In this document: positions 1 to 5,257 of the stretch, piece by piece
How positions within the stretch are numbered: the first letter of the stretch is position 1
How the letters are laid out: each line of letters opens with the position of its first letter
From: DASZCR01 sp035942915
GTDB lineage: Bacteria; Acidobacteriota; Blastocatellia; Pyrinomonadales; Pyrinomonadaceae
DNA length: 5,357 nt
NCBI GenBank assembly: GCA_035942915.1
Contig: DASZCR010000173.1
Location: 1-5,357 of the forward strand
Reading direction: 5' to 3'
The notes under the pieces: model-generated
Seen by the model: only the letters and a program-made list of their open reading frames with translations
What the model was told of the DNA's origin: nothing
The model's database searches: none
Program-made: the position numbers and the translations under genes

Positions 1-672
1 CTGCCGATGATTTTCGTCAACCTGTTTATCGGCTACGTCGGGCGCGGCTTCATCGACAACGCAGCGCACTTGGGAGGGCTTGTCTCAGGCGCGTTGCTGG
101 CCGTCTTCATCGGCTACAAGCGGCCGGGCGAGCGTGCGCGCGTGGCGCACGCGTGGCACGCCGTACAGGTGTTGCTGCTCGTCCTCGTCGCGGTCAGCTT
201 CATACAGGTCGCGCGCCACTTCGACGCCCCCGCGCCGAGCATCAGGAACGCGGGCGAGAGGTTGAATCCCTTCGCTGAGTCGGTGGCTGCGCGCTACGTC
301 GAAGGCATCAACGAAGCACGTTCCGCCTTCGGCAGCGCGCTTCAAGGCGACCGCGCACGCGCCGACGCGGCCATCGAGAAACTCGACAAACTGCCTCCTC
401 TGAATCAGCAGGCCGACGCGCTGCGCGGCGAGTTGAAACTGCTCCTGATACGTGCGCGCGACTTCTCGGCGCAAGGCGAGGACGAGGCCGCGAGCGAAGC
501 GTCGAAGCGTGAGCGCGCGCGCACGCTCGAACGATTGAGTGCCGATGCGGAGAACTGGGTCGAGCGTTTCGACGAGTGGGTCAAAACAGAGGGTAAAGAC
601 TACGGCATCGGCCTCATCGAGCCGTCGCCCGAAAGTCCGAAGGACGGGGCGCAGGAGGGCGAGCGCAAGTGA
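1..672 (+). CDS. Rhomboid family intramembrane serine protease, C-terminal part (5' end outside window)
   Basis: The frame is open from the first base, so the gene starts upstream; the first ATG (7) is internal. Visible residues 10-37 read as the last core rhomboid helix, with the family motif AHLGG; the His coded at 67-69 is the expected catalytic-dyad His. The Ser-bearing GxSG helix must lie upstream and cannot be checked. A short basic loop (KRPGERARVAHAW) follows, then a second hydrophobic segment (VQVLLLVLVAVSFIQVA), which suggests a 6+1 TM layout. The last 140 or so residues are soluble, charged, probably helical and end in a Pro/Glu/Lys-rich tail; I do not recognise a domain there. Rhomboids cleave membrane proteins within or near their TM segments; the substrate here is unknown. 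The stop lies 44 nt before the dehydrogenase gene, so co-transcription is possible but not functionally suggestive. Confidence 0.85.
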   Translation: MPMIFVNLFIGYVGRGFIDNAAHLGGLVSGALLAVFIGYKRPGERARVAHAWHAVQVLLLVLVAVSFIQVARHFDAPAPSIRNAGERLNPFAESVAARYVEGINEARSAFGSALQGDRARADAAIEKLDKLPPLNQQADALRGELKLLLIRARDFSAQGEDEAASEASKRERARTLERLSADAENWVERFDEWVKTEGKDYGIGLIEPSPESPKDGAQEGERK

Positions 673-716
673 AGAGTTTTGAAGTCTACTAATCACGACA
701 GGAGAAGATTCGCATC

Positions 717-1607
717 ATGGAGATTAGAAAAGTGGGCGTGCTCGGCTGCGGCCTGATGGGCTCCGGCATCGCGCAGACGGCCGCCAGCGCGGGATTTGAG
801 GTGATGGTACGCGAAGTCGAAATGAGCCTCTGTGAGAAGGGCTTCGTGGGGATTGAAAAATCGCTCGCCAAGTTTGCCGAGAAGGGAAGCATCACGGCCG
901 ACCAGCAGCGAGAGATTCGCGGACGCCTGCGCGGCACGACCGAACTCGAAGACCTCGCCGACTGCGACATCATCGTCGAGGCCATCATCGAAAACCTCGA
1001 CCTCAAACGCGAGACTTACAAACGGCTCGACGAGATTTGTCCTCCCGAAACCATCTTCGCCTCCAACACCTCTTCGCTCTCCATCACGGAGATGATGACG
1101 GCGACGCGCCCGGCGCGTCAGAAGCGTTTCGTCGGCCTGCACTTCTTCAACCCCGTGCCCGTCATGAAGCTGGTCGAAGTCGTGAGAACGATTCTCACCG
1201 ACGAGGAGGTTTACGAGCAGGCCATCGAGTTCGGTCGTCGTCTCGGCAAAATGCCGGTGCGCGCCGACGACCGCTCCGGCTTCATCGTCAACCGCCTGCT
1301 CGTGCCTTACCTGCTCGACGCCGTGCGCGCGCTCGAAGAGGGCGTCGGCTCGATTGAAGACATCGACACCGGCATGAAACTCGGCTGCGGTCATCCGATG
1401 GGGCCGCTCACTCTGCTCGACTTCGTCGGCCTCGATACCACCTATTACATCTCCGAGATTATGTTCAACGAGTTCCGCGAGCGACGCTTTGCCGCCCCGC
1501 CGCTGCTCAAGCGCATGGTCTTGGCCGGACTCTACGGACGCAAATCCGGGCGCGGCTTCTACGATTACACAGACCCGAAGAACCCCGCGCCGATGAACCT
1601 CGTCTGA
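717..1607 (+). CDS. hbd: 3-hydroxybutyryl-CoA dehydrogenase (3-hydroxyacyl-CoA dehydrogenase family)
   Basis: Predicted to interconvert (S)-3-hydroxybutyryl-CoA and acetoacetyl-CoA with NAD(P) in the cytoplasm, for beta-oxidation, butyrate-type or polyhydroxyalkanoate-related metabolism. It is 296 aa, slightly above the usual 280-290 aa for stand-alone enzymes. The N-terminal Rossmann fold has GxGxxG at residues 10-15 (GCGLMG). The acidic residue ending beta-2, usually Asp, is Glu33 here, which still fits NAD preference. Active-site residues expected from the family are present: Ser119 in SNTSS, His142 in HFFNP, Glu154 in KLVEVV and Asn192 in GFIVNR. The C-terminal dimerisation domain carries GHPMGPLTLLDFVGLD and ends in the usual SGRGFYDY. 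ATG 717 is preceded by AGGAG at 700-704, a rather long 12-nt spacing, but the protein begins right at the Rossmann strand, so the start is sound. The symbol could equally be paaH or fadB-like; chain-length specificity cannot be read from sequence. Confidence 0.95.
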   Translation: MEIRKVGVLGCGLMGSGIAQTAASAGFEVMVREVEMSLCEKGFVGIEKSLAKFAEKGSITADQQREIRGRLRGTTELEDLADCDIIVEAIIENLDLKRETYKRLDEICPPETIFASNTSSLSITEMMTATRPARQKRFVGLHFFNPVPVMKLVEVVRTILTDEEVYEQAIEFGRRLGKMPVRADDRSGFIVNRLLVPYLLDAVRALEEGVGSIEDIDTGMKLGCGHPMGPLTLLDFVGLDTTYYISEIMFNEFRERRFAAPPLLKRMVLAGLYGRKSGRGFYDYTDPKNPAPMNLV

Positions 1608-1628
1608 AATAAGCGATGAGGGCGGAAC

Positions 1629-1671
1629 TGTGAGGGATGAAGTAAAGAGAGCTTCTTTCTCATCCCACACA
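1629..1671 (+). other. Imperfect stem-loop in the hbd-hydrolase gap
   Basis: GGGATGA (1634-1640) pairs exactly with TCATCCC (1660-1666). TGTG (1629-1632) pairs with CACA (1668-1671) across one A-A mismatch, and AAAGA (1644-1648) pairs with TCTTT (1654-1658) around a 5-nt loop. Further out, GAGGGC (1618-1623) can pair with GCCCTC (1677-1682), so nearly the whole 104-nt gap could fold. No run of T follows, so it does not look like a standard intrinsic terminator. It may be an mRNA stability or processing element, or chance pairing. Confidence 0.4.
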
Positions 1672-1701
1672 CTTCGGCCCTCGTTCCTTTTCACCATCAA
1701 G

Positions 1702-1706
1702 GGAGG
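1702..1706 (+). promoter_or_regulatory. Ribosome binding site fixing the hydrolase start
   Basis: GGAGG, within GGGAGGG, ends 5 nt before ATG 1712. This supports that ATG over the in-frame TTG directly before it (1709), which would sit only 2 nt from the motif. Confidence 0.75.
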
Positions 1707-1711
1707 GTTTG

Positions 1712-2593
1712 ATGAGCAAGGAACATGAGTTGGTGTTGGCCTCAACGGCGGCGGGCGCGGAGGCGCACTTCGGTCGAGGCTCGATATTCTTCGTCGGCAC
1801 GGCCACCGTCATTCTGCGCTACGCAGGTTTTACGATTCTGACCGACCCGAACTTCCTCCACGCGGGCGACCACGTTCACCTCGGCTACGGACTGACCTCG
1901 GAGCGTCTGACCAGCCCGGCCGTCGACATCGAGCAGTTGCCGCCGCTCGACTTCTGCATCCTGTCGCACTATCACGGCGACCACTTCGACCGCATCGCCG
2001 AAGAGCGTCTACAGAAAGACCTGCCCATCATCACGACCGAGCACGCCGCCGGAGAACTCAAGGACAAAGGCTTCACCGCGCCCGTCGCGCTCGACACGTG
2101 GGACGCCGTCACCATCCGCAAGGGAGAGGCGCGCGTGCGTATCACCTCGATGCCGGGCAAACACGGCCCCGCTGGCGTCGATTTCTTTCTCCCGCCCGTG
2201 ATGGGCAGTATGCTCGAATTTCAGCAGGGCGCAGGGAGCACAACGACGCTCAGGCTCTACATCACCGGCGACACGCTCGTCCACGAAGATTTGGAAGAGA
2301 TTCCGCGTCGCTACCCGGAAATTGACCTCGCGCTCTTTCACCTCGGCGGCACGCGCATCATGGGCGTGCTGCTGACGATGGACGCCGAGCAGGGCGTCGA
2401 GGCGATTCGCATCGTCAATCCGCGCGAGGTGATACCCATTCACTACAACGACTACGATGTCTTCAAGTCGCCGCTCGAAGACTTCAAGAAGGCGGTCGAG
2501 GCCGCAGGCTTCGCAGACCGCGTCAGATACCTCAGTCACGGCGAGACTTACGACTTCGAGGTCGTGGCGAGCCGTTGGCAGACGACGGGGTAA
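1712..2593 (+). CDS. MBL-fold metal-dependent hydrolase, UlaG/NAPE-PLD-like
   Basis: This 293-aa protein has the metallo-beta-lactamase fold. Metal-binding motif HxHxDH is at residues 86-91 (SHYHGDHFD), a likely third-site His is at 151 (MPGKHGP), the bridging Asp is at 187 in ITGDT, and the last metal His is at 244 in PIHYNDYDVF. The start (FVGTATVILRYAGFTILTDPNF) is the usual opening of the UlaG / NAPE-PLD-like branch, whose members cleave lactones, phosphodiesters or other esters. All expected metal ligands are present, so it should be active as a dinuclear (probably Zn or Mn) enzyme; the substrate is not evident. No signal peptide or membrane segment is seen, so it is probably cytoplasmic. 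It sits between 3-hydroxybutyryl-CoA dehydrogenase and enoyl-CoA hydratase genes, 8 nt ahead of the latter's preferred start, so a role linked to acyl-CoA or lactone metabolism is possible but is inference only. Confidence 0.9.
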   Translation: MSKEHELVLASTAAGAEAHFGRGSIFFVGTATVILRYAGFTILTDPNFLHAGDHVHLGYGLTSERLTSPAVDIEQLPPLDFCILSHYHGDHFDRIAEERLQKDLPIITTEHAAGELKDKGFTAPVALDTWDAVTIRKGEARVRITSMPGKHGPAGVDFFLPPVMGSMLEFQQGAGSTTTLRLYITGDTLVHEDLEEIPRRYPEIDLALFHLGGTRIMGVLLTMDAEQGVEAIRIVNPREVIPIHYNDYDVFKSPLEDFKKAVEAAGFADRVRYLSHGETYDFEVVASRWQTTG

Positions 2594-2601
2594 CGAAGCC
2601 T

Positions 2602-3390
2602 GTGGACGCAGAAGCGCTCGTCGTCATTGAAGAACAAGACTCGCTGGCGCTCGTGCGTCTCGCCCGCGCGTCGAAGCGCAACGCTCTGACGCGTGCGATG
2701 CTCGAACGCCTGACGGAGATTTTCGAGGGCTTCGCCGGGCGACGCGACCTGCGCGCCGTCGTCCTCTGCGGCGAAGGCCGAGAGGCTTTCTGCGCGGGCA
2801 CGGACATCGCGGAACTGGCCGCGCTCGATGAGGAAGCGGCTCGTCGCGTGTCGGAGCGCGGGCAGCGTGCGTGCGAGGCGATTGAGAGGTGCGGCGTGCC
2901 GGTCGTCGCGGCCATCGAGGGCGCAGCGGCCGGAGGCGGCTTCGAGTTGGCGCTGGCCTGCCACCTCCGCATCGCCTCTGCTGAGGCGCGTTTCTCTCTG
3001 CCGGAAACCCGACTCGGTTTGATTCCCGGCTACGGCGGCACGCAGCGCCTCGCACGCGCCATCGGCGACGCTCGCGCGCTCTCCCTCATGCTCGCACATG
3101 AAAGCCTCGCGGCCGACGAAGCCCTGCGCGTCGGACTCGTCAACCGCGTCGTTGAAGCGGGAGAGACTGTGGCGGAGGCCGTCAGGCTCGCGCGCGTTAT
3201 CTCCGAGCAGAGCGCGCCGCTGGCCGTCCGCGCCTGTCTTGAAGCCGTGACGCGCGGCGCGCGCGTCTCTCTGGACGAAGGACTCGCGCTCGAAGCCGCA
3301 CTCTTCAGCCGTCTTTTTTCCACGCGCGACGTGCGCGAAGGCACACGCGCGTTCCTCGAAAAACGTCCGCCCGTCTTCACCGGCGAGTGA
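2602..3390 (+). CDS. Enoyl-CoA hydratase/isomerase (crotonase) family protein
   Basis: Predicted to hydrate trans-2-enoyl-CoA to 3-hydroxyacyl-CoA, the step before the dehydrogenase encoded two genes upstream. From GTG 2602 it is 262 aa, the normal crotonase length. Oxyanion-hole segments are AFCAGTDIAEL (residues 62-72) and AAAGGGFELAL (108-118). Both acidic residues used by true hydratases are present: Glu115 in GGGFEL and Glu135 in LPETRLGLIPGYGGTQRL. This favours hydratase over isomerase, hydrolase or decarboxylase, although chain length is open. The start is uncertain: TTG 2575 in the same frame would add nine residues and overlap the hydrolase gene by 19 nt. GTG 2602 is preferred for its 8-nt gap and family-like N-terminus, but neither has a strong ribosome binding site (only GGGG at 2587-2590 ahead of GTG). 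Translational coupling to the upstream gene is likely. Confidence 0.92.
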   Translation: MDAEALVVIEEQDSLALVRLARASKRNALTRAMLERLTEIFEGFAGRRDLRAVVLCGEGREAFCAGTDIAELAALDEEAARRVSERGQRACEAIERCGVPVVAAIEGAAAGGGFELALACHLRIASAEARFSLPETRLGLIPGYGGTQRLARAIGDARALSLMLAHESLAADEALRVGLVNRVVEAGETVAEAVRLARVISEQSAPLAVRACLEAVTRGARVSLDEGLALEAALFSRLFSTRDVREGTRAFLEKRPPVFTGE

Positions 3391-3415
3391 CGGAGAAGCT
3401 TTTATCATCCGTCGC

Positions 3416-3444
3416 TTGTCACGCGTCGGCGTCTTTCATATACT
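3416..3444 (+). promoter_or_regulatory. Probable sigma70-type promoter of ribH-nusB
   Basis: A -35 box TTGTCA (3416-3421) and a -10 box TATACT (3439-3444) are separated by exactly 17 nt; each matches the housekeeping consensus at 5 of 6 positions. They lie in the 102-nt gap after the hydratase gene. Transcription would begin near 3451, leaving a leader of about 42 nt before TTG 3493, which is too short for an FMN riboswitch. It implies that ribH-nusB can be expressed separately from the acyl-CoA genes. Confidence 0.6.
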
Positions 3445-3483
3445 GCCATTGAGCTTATTCCCTGAACGATTCGGAGCCGCTAC

Positions 3484-3488
3484 GGAAG
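3484..3488 (+). promoter_or_regulatory. Ribosome binding site supporting the TTG start of ribH
   Basis: GGAAG lies 4 nt before TTG 3493. A stop codon in the same frame at 3463-3465, with no other start in between, makes TTG 3493 the most upstream possible start. Confidence 0.55.
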
Positions 3489-3492
3489 ACCT

Positions 3493-3972
3493 TTGCAACC
3501 TGTCACACACCACGGACGCTTGAACGCCGAGGGCTTTCGCTTCGCAATTGTGGCGAGCCGTTGGAACGATTTTCTGACGGCGCGCCTCGTTGAAGGCGCG
3601 CTCGACGCCTTCGAGCGTCTCGGCGCGGCGGAAGATGCGGTGGAGGTCTTCAAGGTTCCCGGCTCGTTCGAGATTCCGCTGCTCGCGCTGCGCGTGGCGG
3701 AGACGAAGCGGTTTGACGCGGTGGTCTGCGTCGGCACTATCTTGCGCGGGCAGACGCCGCACTTCGACTACATCGCCGGAGAGGTGACGAAGGGCATCGC
3801 ACAGGCAGGGATGCAGACGGGAGTGCCCGTCCTCTACGGCATCATCACGGCCGACACGTTGGAGCAGGCGATAGACCGCGCCGGAGTCAAGGCAGGCAAC
3901 AAGGGGTTCGAGGCCGCGATGTCGGCCGTCGAGTTAGTCAATCTTTACAAGATAGTGAACGGTGATAAGTGA
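3493..3972 (+). CDS. ribH: 6,7-dimethyl-8-ribityllumazine synthase
   Basis: Catalyses the penultimate step of riboflavin synthesis: 5-amino-6-ribitylaminouracil plus 3,4-dihydroxy-2-butanone 4-phosphate gives 6,7-dimethyl-8-ribityllumazine. The 159 aa are full length and align without gaps of note to the Bacillus subtilis family type. Seen: SRWND (residues 22-26), where Trp24 takes the place of the aromatic residue that stacks on the pyrimidine; VPGSFEIP (55-62); GTILRGQTPHFDY (81-93) with the catalytic His90; and Arg129 in AIDRAGVKAGNKG, the phosphate-binding Arg. The enzyme normally assembles as pentamers or 60-mer shells in the cytoplasm. It starts with TTG, with GGAAG just upstream. The last residues (VNGDK) and the TGA stop are encoded by a heptamer repeat that continues into the gap before nusB. 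A likely sigma70 promoter lies 49 nt upstream. No other rib genes are in view. Confidence 0.97.
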   Translation: MQPVTHHGRLNAEGFRFAIVASRWNDFLTARLVEGALDAFERLGAAEDAVEVFKVPGSFEIPLLALRVAETKRFDAVVCVGTILRGQTPHFDYIAGEVTKGIAQAGMQTGVPVLYGIITADTLEQAIDRAGVKAGNKGFEAAMSAVELVNLYKIVNGDK

Positions 3973-3982
3973 TGGGTGATAG
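3955..3982 (+). repeat. Degenerate heptamer array, left half (GTGATNN units)
   Basis: Four contiguous 7-bp units read GTGAACG (3955), GTGATAA (3962), GTGATGG (3969) and GTGATAG (3976). The first two and part of the third lie inside ribH and code for its last residues and stop. The same units appear in reverse complement at 3999-4040. Confidence 0.85.
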
Positions 3983-4020
3983 GAAAATGCTTTTGCTCCT
4001 CTCACCCATCACTTATCACC
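3961..4020 (+). repeat. Long inverted repeat (stem-loop) between ribH and nusB
   Basis: Arms at 3961-3983 and 3998-4020 are reverse complements at 22 of 23 positions (T3980 against C4001 is the only mismatch), with a 14-nt A/T-rich loop. It arises because the two heptamer half-arrays face each other. In RNA it would form a very stable hairpin covering the ribH stop codon. No T-run follows it, so it is not a typical intrinsic terminator; roles in mRNA 3'-end protection, processing or attenuating nusB are possible. Confidence 0.8.
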
Positions 4021-4040
4021 CATCACTGATGATTTATCAC
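3999..4040 (+). repeat. Degenerate heptamer array, right half (NNATCAC units)
   Basis: Six contiguous 7-bp units run from 3999: CTCTCAC, CCATCAC, TTATCAC, CCATCAC, TGATGAT, TTATCAC. They are the reverse complement of the GTGATNN family at 3955-3982. The alternation CC/TT at the variable positions mirrors GG/AA on the left. The array ends 10 nt before the nusB start codon. Confidence 0.85.
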
Positions 4041-4041
4041 T

Positions 4042-4045
4042 GGGG
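4042..4045 (+). promoter_or_regulatory. Ribosome binding site of nusB
   Basis: GGGG ends 5 nt before ATG 4051 and directly follows the heptamer array, so folding of the array could influence access to it. Confidence 0.45.
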
Positions 4046-4050
4046 TAACT

Positions 4051-4596
4051 ATGGGTTCGCGACGTAAGGCGCGTGAGTGCGCCTTGCAAATGCTCTTTGC
4101 GGCAGACGTGATGGGTTCGGGTAATACCGACCAAATGGCTAAGTTGCGCGCCGACGAGTTGGTGCGCGCTTACTGGGCTGAACTGGGTGACACGGAGTTG
4201 GACGAAGCGGCGCGCGAGTTTGCGACGCGGCTCGCCTCCGGCGCGCTCTCGCACCTCGCAGAACTCGACGAGCGCATCCGCTCGCGCGCCGAGCACTGGC
4301 GCATCTCACGCATGGCGGTCGTTGACCGCAACGTGCTGCGCCTCGCCGTCTACGAGTTCCTGCATGAACCGACGCCGCGCACCGTCGCCATCAACGAGGC
4401 GCTCGAAATCGCGCGCCGCTTCTCGACCTACGAGGCGACGCAGTTCATCAACGGCATCCTCGACGCCATCAAGCGCGACCTCGACCATGAGCGCCCGCAG
4501 GATGACGCGACCGGCGCGCACGAAGAGGAAGAAGCGCCCGACGCCGCCTTCGACCCCGACGAAGATGAGAACGACGGGCAGAGCGCCTCAGCCTGA
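4051..4596 (+). CDS. nusB: Transcription antitermination factor NusB
   Basis: NusB binds boxA RNA together with NusE (ribosomal protein S10) to keep RNA polymerase elongating through rRNA operons. The all-helical domain spans residues 1 to about 146: the N-terminal arginine-rich helix SRRKARECALQMLFAADV (3-20), then WRISRMAVVDRNVLRLAVYEFL (83-104), and NEALEIARRFSTYEATQFINGILDAI (115-140), the three most conserved family blocks. At 181 aa it is longer than the usual 130-150. The excess is a C-terminal tail of about 35 residues rich in Asp and Glu (11 of the 18 residues from 158 to 175) and probably disordered. ATG 4051 has GGGG 5 nt upstream. It follows ribH by 78 nt, a pairing common in bacteria, and probably shares its transcript through the intervening hairpin. 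Confidence 0.95.
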   Translation: MGSRRKARECALQMLFAADVMGSGNTDQMAKLRADELVRAYWAELGDTELDEAAREFATRLASGALSHLAELDERIRSRAEHWRISRMAVVDRNVLRLAVYEFLHEPTPRTVAINEALEIARRFSTYEATQFINGILDAIKRDLDHERPQDDATGAHEEEEAPDAAFDPDEDENDGQSASA

Positions 4597-4644
4597 ACTC
4601 TTCTCGCCGCGTCGCCAAAGTCCAACTCGTCAGACACTCCTCGC

Positions 4645-4666
4645 AAGCCGTCCGCCACGACGGCTT
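4645..4666 (+). terminator. Candidate terminator after nusB
   Basis: AAGCCGTC (4645-4652) and GACGGCTT (4659-4666) form a perfect 8-bp stem with a 6-nt loop, 48 nt past the nusB stop. The following AACTTTCC is only weakly T-rich, so termination strength is doubtful. The rest of the 176-nt gap up to the response regulator gene is very GC-rich, with a smaller inverted repeat (CACGCT 4694-4699 / AGCGTG 4711-4716). I see no convincing promoter or small gene in it. Confidence 0.45.
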
Positions 4667-4772
4667 AACTTTCCGGCGCGCGGCGCATAGACACACGCTG
4701 AAGACGCGCAAGCGTGCGGCGCCGTCTGTCGCGCTACGAACCCCCGCACGCGCTTACCACGCACCGCAGACG

Positions 4773-5150
4773 ATGAGGATGAGACGCATACTCGTCGCCG
4801 ACGATTCGCCCGCCTCGCGCTCGCTCGTCGCGTCCGCGCTCTCGGACGTGGCGGGCGTCGAAGTCGCGCGCGTCTCCTCCGGCGTCGAGGCCATCAAACT
4901 CGTCGCCACAGACTCGTTCGACCTCGTGCTCACAGATGTCAACATGCCCGACATCAACGGCCTCGAACTTCTCCGCTTCATCAAGACGAACGAGCGCCTG
5001 AGCGCCCTGCCCGTCCTCGTCATCTCGACCGACACGGCCGAGGCCGAACGCCTGCGCGCCCTCTCGCTCGGAGCCGACGGCTATCTCGCCAAACCCTTCA
5101 CGCCTGACCAACTGCGCGCCGCCATCGAACAAGTATTCAGTAGTCAGTAG
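4773..5150 (+). CDS. Single-domain CheY-like response regulator
   Basis: A receiver domain of 125 aa with no output domain, so it probably acts by protein-protein contact as CheY does. Receiver residues are all present: acidic pair Asp10-Asp11 (LVADDS), phospho-acceptor Asp55 (LVLTDVNMPDINGLELL), the switch Ser85 at the end of beta-4 (PVLVIST) and Lys107 (YLAKPFTPDQL). It should accept phosphate from a histidine kinase; the CheA-like gene starting 107 nt downstream is the obvious partner by position. ATG 4773 has no recognisable Shine-Dalgarno sequence, and a second ATG two codons on (4779) is an equally possible start. The final residues VFSSQ and the TAG stop are encoded by a heptamer repeat. 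Whether it serves flagellar, pilus or other signalling cannot be told here. Confidence 0.93.
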   Translation: MRMRRILVADDSPASRSLVASALSDVAGVEVARVSSGVEAIKLVATDSFDLVLTDVNMPDINGLELLRFIKTNERLSALPVLVISTDTAEAERLRALSLGADGYLAKPFTPDQLRAAIEQVFSSQ

Positions 5151-5166
5151 ACGTTAATCAGTAGTA
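5132..5166 (+). repeat. Degenerate heptamer array (AGTAGTC units) at the end of the response regulator gene
   Basis: Five contiguous 7-bp units read AGTATTC (5132), AGTAGTC (5139), AGTAGAC (5146), GTTAATC (5153) and AGTAGTA (5160). The first two and part of the third are inside the coding region and supply the last codons and the stop. The unit sequence is unrelated to the GTGATNN family near ribH, but period and degeneracy are alike. Confidence 0.8.
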
Positions 5167-5178
5167 GGCTATTTGTGC

Positions 5179-5229
5179 TCTGTGCGCCTGCGGAGTGAGA
5201 TTAGCTTTCATGCCAGCCGGGCGCACAGA
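5179..5229 (+). other. Stem-loop between the response regulator and the CheA-like gene
   Basis: TCTGTGCGCC (5179-5188) and GGCGCACAGA (5220-5229) are perfect reverse complements, extendable inward by a G-T and a G-C pair, with a loop of about 27 nt. It is GC-rich and ends 28 nt before the downstream ATG. No T-run follows, so a leader or processing structure is more likely than a terminator. Confidence 0.6.
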
Positions 5230-5257
5230 AGAAGTCTGACTGCTGAAGATTCTTCGG

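Noticed and set aside
85..696. Minus-strand open frame of 203 codons opposite the rhomboid gene
   Set aside because: The + strand frame has a rhomboid motif and TM segments; the antisense product has no family features.
693..1745. Long open frame on the minus strand (350 codons) opposite the dehydrogenase gene
   Set aside because: It mirrors a clear dehydrogenase gene, has no recognisable motifs, and long antisense frames are expected from GC-rich codon usage.
2548..3408. Minus-strand open frame of 286 codons opposite the enoyl-CoA hydratase gene
   Set aside because: Same reason: it is a shadow of a gene with full crotonase motifs, and its protein is low-complexity and unrecognisable.
3389..3413. 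Small inverted repeat GACGGA/TCCGTC at the hydratase stop as a terminator
   Set aside because: Only 6 bp with a 13-nt loop and no T-run after it; too weak to call.
3445..3492. FMN riboswitch in the ribH leader
   Set aside because: The leader from the predicted start is only about 42 nt, far too short for the FMN aptamer, and no conserved RFN blocks are visible.
2564..3564. A 15-nt identical stretch (GTGGCGAGCCGTTGG) in the hydrolase gene (2564-2578) and in ribH (3550-3564), both coding VASRW
   Set aside because: In ribH the segment is part of a conserved family motif; the match is short and most likely coincidence with shared codon preference.
3955..4040. CRISPR array
   Set aside because: The repeats are contiguous 7-bp units with no spacers.
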